Assembly: GCA_002432425.1 (NCBI GenBank)
Contig: DJEL01000041.1
Span: 1 to 44,275 of the forward strand
Reading direction: 5' to 3'
DNA: 44,275 nt
DNA from: Lachnospiraceae bacterium UBA5899
GTDB taxonomy: Bacteria; Bacillota; Clostridia; Lachnospirales; Lachnospiraceae
Numbering within the stretch: the stretch's first letter is position 1; each line of letters begins with the position of its first letter. A program made the position numbers and the translations under genes. This document shows positions 1 through 7,234 of the stretch, piece after piece. Below the pieces are notes generated by a model, which did no database searches, was not told the DNA's origin, and saw only the letters and a list, made by a program, of their open reading frames with translations.

Positions 1-734
1 GATGCTTTCCGGGGAATGAAGCCGAAAGACATCATTCCCTACATTGAAGGGGAGCCTTACATCAGCAAGGTACCGGTGGAGCCGGGACTGACCAATGCCG
101 CCCGGGAGGAAAACGGGCAGCGTGTGGTCGGATTAAACACGGAAAATCAGGAAATCAACGAGGGACTGACCAGATTTGATATTATCTGCTATGTGCGGCT
201 GCCGGAACGGAGCAAAGAAAAGGCATCCGACGGCGAAAAGAAGCCGCTGACCCAGATTATCATCAACGTGGAGATACAGAAAAATCAGCCGAAGAAGTAT
301 AAAATCTTAAACCGGTCCATTTTCTATGTATGCAGACAAATTTCCGCCCAGAAGGAAAGGGACTTTGTGGGTTCCCATTACGATGATATTAAAAATGTGT
401 ATTCCATCTGGATGAACTCCACCGGCTTCTGGGTGCTGTATTTTCCAAGAAACTGACAGTGGAAGAAAAATTAAACATATTACAGGAATACGATGTTCCT
501 GTGGAAGAAGAATTCAGAAAGGATGTGAACGAGATGTGTAATTTAGGTGAAGGAATTTTGGAAGACGGCATTGAGATTGGATTACAGCGAGGTCTGGAAA
601 AAGGCAGAAAAGAAGCATGCACGGAATTGCTTAACAACATGCATAAAAATGGTCTCACTGCTGAGCAGATAGCAGCAGTTACCGATAAGAATATAGAGGA
701 AGTCAAAGATATTCTTGAAAATAAGAAAAAGTAA
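1..734 (+). pseudogene. PD-(D/E)XK nuclease-family transposase, remnant cut by the window edge
   Basis: The reading frame is already open at base 1 (DAFRGMKPKDIIPYIEGEP), so the N-terminus lies outside the window. Frame 1 runs to a stop at 454-456 and contains the nuclease-type core: an Asp in TRFDIICYV and the strand NVEIQ, about 45 residues apart, as expected for the D...E-x-Q/K site of the PD-(D/E)XK (Rpn-like) transposase family. The C-terminal part continues in frame 3 (HRLLGAVFSKKLTVEEKLN, then EMCNLGEGILEDGIEIGLQ) to 734. From memory of the family, the two pieces should be separated by roughly 70-100 residues, so a deletion with frame change near 411-420 seems to have joined them. The gene is therefore very likely dead. 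It marks past mobile-element activity at this end of the window. No inverted ends were found. Confidence 0.8.
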
Positions 735-829
735 AAGTTATTCTGGAAGGTAAAAAATAAGAATGGGTGAGTTTGCCCGGAACGGACATCAGCCCTAAAG
801 TAAATCCCATATTTGCCGATATGTATTAC

Positions 830-854
830 AGATGCGCAACTGCAGTGCGCATCT
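830..854. repeat. Perfect 9-bp hairpin in the 735-988 gap
   Basis: Arms AGATGCGCA (830-838) and TGCGCATCT (846-854) are perfect inverted copies around a 7-nt loop. No T-run follows, so it is not a convincing terminator. I see no other structure in the gap 735-988; a 67-codon open frame inside it has no ribosome binding site and no recognisable protein pattern. Confidence 0.5.
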
Positions 855-988
855 ATTATACATATGGTCGCCACGGATGGTATCAGAAAGGAAAAGGAAG
901 CCCTTATGATATCATTTTTGTTTTTATGGGACAAGGAAGGAAAATAAGAGCAAGGGACCGCCGGCCTTAATGGCAGAAGGGGGCAAAC

Positions 989-2113
989 TTGAAGATAAGT
1001 TCCAGTAATATGATAATGCAGTCGTCACGGAGATACACTTCCTCGTGGAGTGTGACGCAGCGTTTTCAGTTTAACAAAGGTCTGCAGGATGCAGGCACAA
1101 AAGAAATGAACGGTCAGGAAGAAACTACCGGGAAAAACGGCAAGTATGAAAATACTTACGGAGAAAATAATAAACAGGAGAATATTCAGGAACCGGAAGC
1201 TTCCCAGACCTACGACAGCCTGAAAAATTATTTTGGCAACCTGCGGATAACGCATCTGGAGGTGCGGCAGGACACCGGCTCGGTGTTTGAGCAGTTCAGG
1301 CAGCAGACAATCCGTTCTATTTTTGCCATGCTTTTCGGCGAAGAAAAAGCAAAAGAAATATTTGAAGATAGGGAGATTTCGGCAAAACAGACGGAGGTAC
1401 CGGCTCAGACGCTGCAGACAGGAACCCTGCAAAACGCCGGCATGATAACTTATCGGGTAGAGCAGCAGTATGCAGAACAGGAAAGCACGTATTTTTCCAC
1501 AAACGGAATTGTGCGTACGGCTGACGGCAGGGAAATCAATATCCGTGTGGATGTAGGCATGTCCCGGAGTTTTCAGGCGGCTTTCAGTAAAGAAATGACC
1601 GTGGATACCTGTGACCCGCTCGTCTTGAATTTTGACGGCAACGCAGCAGAGCTTACTGACCAGAAGTTTTATTTTGACCTGGATTGCGACGGCAAAAAAG
1701 AACTGATTTCCGGTCTGGGAAGCGGAAGCGGCTATCTGGCGCTGGATAAAAACGGGGACGGAGTTATCGGTGACGGCAGTGAACTCTTCGGACCGGGCAG
1801 CGGCAACGGTTTTGATGAGCTGGCAGCCTATGACGAAGACGGCAACGGCTGGATTGACGAAAATGATGCGATTTTTAATTCCCTGAAAATCTGGTGCAAG
1901 GATGAAAACGGCAATGACAGACTTTACAGCCTTGCGGAAAAGGGCGTGGGAGCCATCTGTCTGCAAAATGTTTCCACGGATTTTTCCTTAAAGAATGCGA
2001 AAAATGAAACCAACGGCATAATCCGGAACACCGGTATCTTTTTGTATGAAAACGGCGCCGCGGGCACAATCCAGCATGTGGATATGGCAAAGCATCCGGA
2101 CAAGGCACAATAA
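989..2113 (+). CDS. Protein with RTX-associated calcium-loop domain, no export signal
   Basis: 374 residues. The TTG start at 989 is chosen because an AGAAGGGGG ribosome binding site lies just before it; the next in-frame ATG (1010) has none. Residues 1-200 are polar and of unknown type. Residues about 208-360 match a domain I know from the C-terminal part of large RTX/haemolysin-type secreted proteins: DPLVLNFDG, YFDLDCDGKKE, YLALDKNGDGVIGDGSELFG, ELAAYDEDGNGWIDENDAIF and SLKIW. The DxNGDGxI and DxDGNGxID loops resemble EF-hand/dockerin calcium loops. There is no signal peptide, membrane segment or RTX nonapeptide array, so this is the domain in a small, stand-alone, apparently non-exported form. 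The role is unknown. It has a 180-bp gap before the next gene and is probably transcribed separately. Confidence 0.7.
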   Translation: MKISSSNMIMQSSRRYTSSWSVTQRFQFNKGLQDAGTKEMNGQEETTGKNGKYENTYGENNKQENIQEPEASQTYDSLKNYFGNLRITHLEVRQDTGSVFEQFRQQTIRSIFAMLFGEEKAKEIFEDREISAKQTEVPAQTLQTGTLQNAGMITYRVEQQYAEQESTYFSTNGIVRTADGREINIRVDVGMSRSFQAAFSKEMTVDTCDPLVLNFDGNAAELTDQKFYFDLDCDGKKELISGLGSGSGYLALDKNGDGVIGDGSELFGPGSGNGFDELAAYDEDGNGWIDENDAIFNSLKIWCKDENGNDRLYSLAEKGVGAICLQNVSTDFSLKNAKNETNGIIRNTGIFLYENGAAGTIQHVDMAKHPDKAQ

Positions 2114-2118
2114 ACCAT

Positions 2119-2179
2119 TGCAAAAGAAAAGAGCGGGTAAAAGAATTTTTATTTTTTTGCACGTTCTTTTTCTTTTGCA
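2119..2179. repeat. 12-bp inverted repeat downstream of the calcium-loop gene
   Basis: Arms TGCAAAAGAAAA (2119-2130) and TTTTCTTTTGCA (2168-2179) are perfect inverted copies separated by 37 nt, starting 6 nt after the stop codon of the upstream gene. The arms are AT-rich and the loop is long, so this is at best a weak transcription end; it may instead be a DNA-level dyad. Confidence 0.45.
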
Positions 2180-2205
2180 TAAATCCCCGACATCAGGCAA
2201 GACTA
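2177..2205 (+). promoter_or_regulatory. Possible sigma-F-type promoter for the spoIIQ-like gene
   Basis: GCATA (2177-2181) and GGCAAGACTA (2196-2205) fit the sigma-F pattern as I recall it (-35 GYATA, -10 GGNNANANT), with a 14-nt spacer that is about one base shorter than usual. In Bacillus, spoIIQ is transcribed by sigma-F in the forespore, which is why the match deserves notice. It lies about 90 bp before the start codon. Short motifs like these occur by chance, so this is tentative. Confidence 0.35.
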
Positions 2206-2294
2206 TGCATACAGAAGTTATATCTGAACCATATGGAAAAGAAGGTCCTGTGAAAATCCTATGGAATGATAAAAATAAATTAAATAAGGAAAGG

Positions 2295-3227
2295 ATGCAT
2301 AGCAAAATGAGAAGGGATAATGGATATAAAAGAGGCAGGAATGCTACTAAAAAAGAGAAAATTATCATGATTGCTTCTTCGGCATTTGTACTGATGGCGC
2401 TGACCATGACCGGCGTTTATGTGAAAAATAACAACAGTGAGCAGAAAAACGATGGCTACCAGATTAATTTTGACCAGTTGGAAAACCAGGTGAAGGACGA
2501 GCTGGGCAATACCGGAAATCAGATGCAGGAACAGCTTCAGAATTTAAGCGACCCCATTGCCAAGGAGGACGATTTGGATTATACGCCGATGGAAGAGGTG
2601 GGCTCCGGTGACGTGGAAATTCCGGGACTTACGGGAGATATCGCAAACAGCGGCGGCAAAACGGCACATGCAGGAGAAGAGGAGCCTGCTCCTAATCTGG
2701 TGGATGAGGCTGAGGAAACCGGGATGACTTCCGAAGTGGAGAAAGAAAATGACCTTGCCGATGCAGGCGAAGAGGTAACCAGCGGTTCCCATGTGAAGAA
2801 ACAGGAAATTTCCTGGCAGGCGGGCGATTATTTTGTATGGCCGGTAAACAGCAATGTGCTGATACCTTATAGCATGGATAAAACCGTTTATTTTGCTACC
2901 CTGGACCAGTATAAATACAGCAGAGCCATGGTGCTTGCGGCAGAGGAAGGAACCACCATATATGCATCCGCGTCCGGCACCGTGGAGTCCGTTTATACGG
3001 ATGCGGAAATCGGAAATGCCGTGAAATTAAATATCGGCGGCGGTTACGAAGTGGTATACGGACAGTTGAAGGATATTCAGGTGAAAGAAGGCGGCTATGT
3101 GGAAAAAGGCAGCGTCATCGGTACCGTGGCGGCGCCTACAAAATATTACAGTGCGGAAGGTGCCAACATTTACTGTGAACTGCTGCATGACGGCGCAGCG
3201 GTTGACCCTATGGGGGCACTGCAATAA
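2295..3227 (+). CDS. spoIIQ: SpoIIQ-like membrane protein with degenerate LytM (M23) domain
   Basis: 310 residues from ATG 2295, behind TAAGGAAAGG; ATG 2307 is an alternative, and frames opening earlier would overlap the gene before. The order is a short basic cytoplasmic N-terminus, one membrane segment (about residues 23-43), a long acidic linker, and a C-terminal LytM/M23 fold (GTTIYASASGTV, GYEVVYGQLKDIQVKEGGYVEKGSVIGTV). This is the layout of SpoIIQ, the forespore protein that binds SpoIIIAH across the intermembrane space during engulfment. All expected zinc ligands appear to be missing: the HxxxD stretch is YSRAMVLAAEEG, the YxHL stretch is YGQL, and the HxH stretch is NIYCE. It is therefore probably structural rather than a peptidase. 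Its stop overlaps the next start by one base (TAATG), which suggests translational coupling. Confidence 0.72.
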   Translation: MHSKMRRDNGYKRGRNATKKEKIIMIASSAFVLMALTMTGVYVKNNNSEQKNDGYQINFDQLENQVKDELGNTGNQMQEQLQNLSDPIAKEDDLDYTPMEEVGSGDVEIPGLTGDIANSGGKTAHAGEEEPAPNLVDEAEETGMTSEVEKENDLADAGEEVTSGSHVKKQEISWQAGDYFVWPVNSNVLIPYSMDKTVYFATLDQYKYSRAMVLAAEEGTTIYASASGTVESVYTDAEIGNAVKLNIGGGYEVVYGQLKDIQVKEGGYVEKGSVIGTVAAPTKYYSAEGANIYCELLHDGAAVDPMGALQ

Positions 3228-4390
3228 TGCTTTATATCACAGGCGGAAAAATACTGACTATGGCGGGCAGGGTGTATGAAAACGGAACTATTGGCATCCA
3301 GAACGGAAAAATTGCGGAAATCAAGGAGGGTTCCATCCACAATACAGGCTGCAACTGCCAGAAAAATATTATCAATGTAGACGGAGCCTGGGTCATGCCC
3401 GGGCTCATAGAGGCGCACTGCCATGTGGGTATCAGCGAGGAGAAAAAAGGCATGGAAGGGGATGACTGCAACGAAAATGTCAACCCCATTACCCCCTATC
3501 TTCGGGCGATTGATGCCATTAACACCATGGATGCCGGCTTTTCGGATGCCGTGAGAGCGGGCATTACCTCTGCCATGATTGGCCCGGGAAGCTCCAATGT
3601 GGTGGGAGGGCAGTTTGCGTTCTTAAAGCTCTTCGGACGCTGTATCGATGATTTGATTGTAAAGGCACCGGCAGCCATGAAAGTGGCGTTCGGCGAAAAT
3701 CCCAAGGTCAATTATTCCGGAATGGGAAAGAGCCCGTCAACCAGAATGGCGATTGCAGGCATGCTCAGGGAAGAGCTTTTTCATGCGAGGGAATACCTGA
3801 AAAAGAAAAAAGAGAACAAGAATTTTGAACCGGATTTCCGGATGGAACCGTGGGAAGCCGTGTTCAGCGGCGAAATCCCCCTGAAAGCACATGTGCACCG
3901 GGTGGATGATATTTTTACGGCAGTGCGTATTGCCAAGGAATTCGGACTCCGCATGACGCTGGACCACTGCAGCGAGGGACATCTGGTGGCGGATCGGCTG
4001 GCACAGGAAGGATTTCCTGCCATCGTAGGACCGGATTTATCCAGCCGCAGCAAAATCGAAGTGCAGAATGTGGCGTTCAAAACCGTGGGTATTTTACAGA
4101 AAGCGGGAATGCTGACGGCAATTACCACGGACCACCCCGTATCGCTTATCCAGTCCCTGCCCATCTGTGCCGGAATGGCGGTCAAGGCGGGACTTCCCAT
4201 GGAAGAAGGCTTAAAAGCCATTACCATTAACCCGGCAAAAATCTGCGGCGTGGCAGACCGGGTAGGCAGTCTTGAAGTGGGAAAGGATGCGGACATTGCT
4301 GTTTTTACCGGCAATCCCATGGAAGTTTTCACCAAGACACTTTATACCATTATTGACGGCAGGATTGTGTACGATGCCGGAAAAGAATAA
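3227..4390 (+). CDS. Amidohydrolase (imidazolonepropionase-like)
   Basis: 387 residues. Metal-dependent amidohydrolase of the TIM-barrel superfamily. Visible features are the N-terminal beta-sandwich strand (GGKILTMAG), the first metal motif HCH at residues 64-66 inside MPGLIEAHCHVG, further His in KAHVHR (222/224) and LDHCSEGH (247), the catalytic Asp in ITTDHP (302), and a C-terminal closing strand (GSLEVGKDADIAVFTGNPME). These are the ligands expected for an active one- or two-metal hydrolase acting on a cyclic amide or related C-N bond; the substrate cannot be read from the sequence. There is no signal peptide, so it is cytoplasmic. Its ATG shares a base with the upstream SpoIIQ-like stop codon, so the two are almost certainly co-transcribed, an unexpected pairing. 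Confidence 0.85.
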   Translation: MLYITGGKILTMAGRVYENGTIGIQNGKIAEIKEGSIHNTGCNCQKNIINVDGAWVMPGLIEAHCHVGISEEKKGMEGDDCNENVNPITPYLRAIDAINTMDAGFSDAVRAGITSAMIGPGSSNVVGGQFAFLKLFGRCIDDLIVKAPAAMKVAFGENPKVNYSGMGKSPSTRMAIAGMLREELFHAREYLKKKKENKNFEPDFRMEPWEAVFSGEIPLKAHVHRVDDIFTAVRIAKEFGLRMTLDHCSEGHLVADRLAQEGFPAIVGPDLSSRSKIEVQNVAFKTVGILQKAGMLTAITTDHPVSLIQSLPICAGMAVKAGLPMEEGLKAITINPAKICGVADRVGSLEVGKDADIAVFTGNPMEVFTKTLYTIIDGRIVYDAGKE

Positions 4391-4535
4391 GATGGTATGC
4401 AATAAAAGGAAAAAAATATATACAATAATGAGAGTATATAATAGAATTCTATTTCACAAATGAATAGGTTAAATTTCAGAACTTCCGTTTCCAGATTGAC
4501 TGGATACTTGGATATGTATAAATAATATTAAAAAA

Positions 4536-4547
4536 GTGACATGTCAC
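4536..4547. promoter_or_regulatory. Perfect 12-bp palindrome, possible operator
   Basis: GTGACATGTCAC is an exact palindrome in the 348-bp gene-free stretch 4391-4738, set in AT-rich sequence and just upstream of a terminator-like hairpin. It is the size and shape of a dimeric regulator site, but I can identify neither the regulator nor a promoter beside it. Confidence 0.35.
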
Positions 4548-4556
4548 ATAAAAAGG

Positions 4557-4609
4557 TTACCGCATTTATTAGCAGAAGTTGTTGCTGGTTGTTGCGGTAA
4601 TTCTTTTTT
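4557..4609 (+). terminator. Terminator-like hairpin in the 4391-4738 gap
   Basis: TTACCGCA (4557-4564) pairs with TGCGGTAA (4593-4600), with an inner AGCA/TGCT pairing, and is followed by TTCTTTTTTA. This fits a rho-independent terminator about 165 bp after the amidohydrolase gene. Apart from this and the palindrome at 4536, the gap 4391-4738 is AT-rich with no gene I can support. Confidence 0.55.
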
Positions 4610-4738
4610 ATAGTATATTCAAGGCAATGATAATGGGAATTTTACAGTAATAGACTATAGAAGTTTTATTCCAATGAAAATTGAAAGCATAAACCGCACT
4701 TTACCGGGCATTTTTTTCATGGTAAAATAAGCAGGGTG

Positions 4739-6058
4739 ATGAGATTGCGGAAAAAGTGGAAGCAAATAACGGCAATGCTGCTTGCAATGGTTTTGCTAAG
4801 CGGCTGCGGTTTGGAAAATAAAGTGAATAATGATGCGGCGGGAAATGATGCCGGAGCCAACGGTACTGTGGCGGGAGCCCAAGCCGATGGCGACGGTTCC
4901 ACAGCAGCCGGTTTTTCGGTTGCCTACGAACTGCCCGATATGCAGCCGGGCGTGTTGGTTTCCCGCAGCGGCTATCCGGAGAATGGCAGGAAAACGGTGA
5001 TTTTCCGGGGCAAAAAGCTTCCCGGGCATTATGAAATTATAGACAGGACAGAAAAAACAGTAATTTTTACCGGAGATTTGCAGGATGTTGTATACAACGC
5101 CCTGACAGAAGAATATAATGGCTATGGAGATTTTTCGGAGCTTACAACGGAGGGGGAATATGAAATCCGTTGCGACTACATTGGGTATTCCTATCCGTTT
5201 ACTATCGAAAAGGGCGGCCTTTCCGGGAAACTGGCAGAGGGAATAAACGAATTAAAGGGTCCGGAAGCTCTTGCGGACGATGAGATAGAAGAGGCATGCA
5301 GAACGGTTTCTCTGCTGCTGCTTTCTTACGAGCTGTACGGTGGCGTTTATACACAGGATGCGGATACGGAGGAGGCATTTTTTGCCGTACTTCGTACTTA
5401 CATAGAGTGGTTGTACGGAAAGCTGGACAATTCTGATTATGAGGAAACGGCGTGGATTTCCGCAGTGCTTGCCAAGTTCAGTTACAGTTATCAGAAAAAG
5501 GACAGCAATTATGCCACGTCCTGCCTGCAGGCGGCTGACAAAGTCTGGAAAACGGTGAGTCAGGAGGAAGATACCCCGCCGGAGCTGCTTTTTTATGCGG
5601 CGGGCGAGCTGTACCGGGCAACCGGGCAGAAAAAATATTCCAAAGTGCAGGAAGAAGCGGCGGAACGGCTGCCGGAAACTGTGGATAACGGTGCCCAGAC
5701 ATTCGGAACTTTTACCTATGCTTCCACGAAGCGGAAAATAGATGTGGAGCTTTGCGGCAAACTACTGATGGTGCTGTTGAACCGGGCGGAGGAAATTGCC
5801 GCCTGTGCCAAGGATATGTCTTACGGCATCGGCAGCAGCATTACCACCGGGGAACAGATGCAGGTCTGGTGGGAGGGTGTCCTCATTGCTTCCTGTAATT
5901 ATGTAATTACCAACAATGAGTACGGCACGCTTACGGAAAATTACGCCCGGTATTTTGAAGGCATCAATGAGGAAGCGGAAAGCCTCTTATACGAGACTGA
6001 TGAAGAAACAGCGGCATATCTTTTGCTCCTCAGCGAAATGGCGAGCAGGGAATTATAA
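4739..6058 (+). CDS. Lipoprotein with GH9-type N-terminal Ig-like domain and degenerate catalytic region
   Basis: 439 residues from ATG 4739 behind AGCAGGG; a GTG directly before it is also in frame. There is a lipoprotein signal with lipobox LLSGC (Cys about 23) and then a low-complexity spacer. Residues about 55-165 resemble the Ig-like domain that precedes GH9 endoglucanases (VSRSGYPENGRKTVIF, YEIIDRTEKTVIFTG, DFSELTTEGEYEIRCDYIG, SYPFTI). The remaining helical part keeps family-like stretches (AVLAKFSYSYQKKDSNYATSCL, LLFYAAGELYRATGQKKYS) but has no DAGD motif: at the matching place it reads GGVYTQDADTEE. It is also shorter than GH9 catalytic domains. I infer a surface pseudo-enzyme, possibly glycan-binding. 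A wrong domain assignment is possible, since it was made by eye. Confidence 0.6.
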   Translation: MRLRKKWKQITAMLLAMVLLSGCGLENKVNNDAAGNDAGANGTVAGAQADGDGSTAAGFSVAYELPDMQPGVLVSRSGYPENGRKTVIFRGKKLPGHYEIIDRTEKTVIFTGDLQDVVYNALTEEYNGYGDFSELTTEGEYEIRCDYIGYSYPFTIEKGGLSGKLAEGINELKGPEALADDEIEEACRTVSLLLLSYELYGGVYTQDADTEEAFFAVLRTYIEWLYGKLDNSDYEETAWISAVLAKFSYSYQKKDSNYATSCLQAADKVWKTVSQEEDTPPELLFYAAGELYRATGQKKYSKVQEEAAERLPETVDNGAQTFGTFTYASTKRKIDVELCGKLLMVLLNRAEEIAACAKDMSYGIGSSITTGEQMQVWWEGVLIASCNYVITNNEYGTLTENYARYFEGINEEAESLLYETDEETAAYLLLLSEMASREL

Positions 6059-6153
6059 TATAAAACAAGAAAAAGTATGAACACAGAAGATTGTTAAGCA
6101 GGATATGCGGACACAAGAATGAAGAAAATCATAGGAAAGGCAAGGACGGAAGG

Positions 6154-7179
6154 ATGAATATTGTAGTTTTGGCAGGCGGAATCAGCACAGAAAGAGATGT
6201 GTCGTTAATTTCCGGTCAGAAAATTTATCAGGCAATTAAAGGAAACGGACACCATGCGGTGCTTTTGGATGTTTTCTTAGGCTATGAGGGCGATATTTCC
6301 CATATTTTTGAAGAGGACATCAACTGGGAAGCACAGGTAAGCGGTATCAAGGAAACCAATCCCGATATTGAAAAGGTAAAAGCCTTGCGTCCCGACTGGG
6401 AGAAAAACTTCTTCGGTCCCAATGTCATTGCCATCTGCCAGAAAGCGGATGTGGTGTTTATGGCGCTGCACGGCGAAAACGGCGAGAACGGTAAAATTCA
6501 GGCATGCTTTGATTTAATGGGCATTACCTATACCGGCACGGATTATGTTTCTTCCGCACTCAGCATGGATAAGGGACTGACCAAGGATATTTTCCGGCAG
6601 TACGGTGTTCCCACCCCGCAGGGTTTCCGCTTAAAGAAAGGGGAAAAAGAACCGGAAGAAGTTACATTCCCCTGCATCGTAAAAGCTTGCTGCGGCGGTT
6701 CCAGCGTGGGCGTCAGCATTGCAGGAAATGAAGAAGAATATGAGGCGGCTAAGGCAGAAGCATTCAAATACGATAAGGAAGCCGTTGTGGAGCAGTACAT
6801 AAAGGGCAGGGAATTTTCCATAGGTCTGCTGGAAGGGAAGGCGCTTCCCATTATTGAAATTGCACCGAAACAGGGATTTTATGATTATAAGAATAAATAT
6901 CAGGCAGGCAGTACCGTGGAAACCTGCCCGGCGGACCTGACACCGGAACAGACAAAGCAGATGCAGGCTTATGCGGAGAAAGGATTTGCGGCGCTCCGCC
7001 TGAAAAACTATGCCCGTCTGGATTTTATGATGGGAGAAAACGGCGATATGTACTGTCTGGAAGCCAACACCCTTCCGGGAATGACACCTACGTCACTTTT
7101 ACCCCAGGAAGCGGCTGCCATCGGTATCAGCTATGAACAGCTTTGTGAAAAGCTGATTGCGATTTCACTGAAAAAATAA
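6154..7179 (+). CDS. ddl: D-alanine--D-alanine ligase
   Basis: 341 residues. ATG 6154 is used because AAGGA lies 7 nt upstream and the protein then starts MNIVVLAGGISTERDVS, the normal family N-terminus. This is an ATP-grasp enzyme that joins two D-Ala in the cytoplasm for peptidoglycan precursors. Motifs in order: GGISTERDVSLISG (first D-Ala site), HGENGENGKIQ, SMDKGLTKDIFRQYGVPTP, IVKACCGGSSVGVSI (ATP-binding), YDYKNKYQAGST (omega loop), and the metal/ATP segment RLDFMMGENGDMYCLEANTLPGMT. The YDYKNKY loop is of the D-Ala-D-Ala type rather than the D-Ala-D-lactate type of VanA. The next gene, murF, uses its product, which supports the assignment. Confidence 0.95.
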   Translation: MNIVVLAGGISTERDVSLISGQKIYQAIKGNGHHAVLLDVFLGYEGDISHIFEEDINWEAQVSGIKETNPDIEKVKALRPDWEKNFFGPNVIAICQKADVVFMALHGENGENGKIQACFDLMGITYTGTDYVSSALSMDKGLTKDIFRQYGVPTPQGFRLKKGEKEPEEVTFPCIVKACCGGSSVGVSIAGNEEEYEAAKAEAFKYDKEAVVEQYIKGREFSIGLLEGKALPIIEIAPKQGFYDYKNKYQAGSTVETCPADLTPEQTKQMQAYAEKGFAALRLKNYARLDFMMGENGDMYCLEANTLPGMTPTSLLPQEAAAIGISYEQLCEKLIAISLKK

Positions 7180-7234
7180 ACATTTCGGGAAAGACTGCTT
7201 GTCATTTCCGAAAAGAACAGGAAGGAAGACCTTT

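Noticed and set aside
767..970. 67-codon open frame after the transposase remnant
   Set aside because: No ribosome binding site, unusual composition, and it spans a perfect hairpin; no recognisable protein pattern.
1025..1966. 313-codon open frame on the minus strand
   Set aside because: It lies fully opposite the calcium-loop protein gene, whose motifs and start signal are clear; the minus frame has no ribosome binding site and no family pattern.
2046..2294. Upstream extension of the SpoIIQ-like frame
   Set aside because: It would overlap the preceding gene and add a low-complexity leader; the TAAGGAAAGG site supports starting at 2295.
3781..4335. 184-codon minus-strand frame
   Set aside because: Opposite-strand shadow of the amidohydrolase gene, which has complete catalytic motifs.
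4702..4728. TTTACC-17-TAAAAT as promoter of the GH9-like lipoprotein gene
   Set aside because: The -10 would end 10 nt before the start codon, leaving no room for the ribosome binding site in the RNA; the match is probably accidental.
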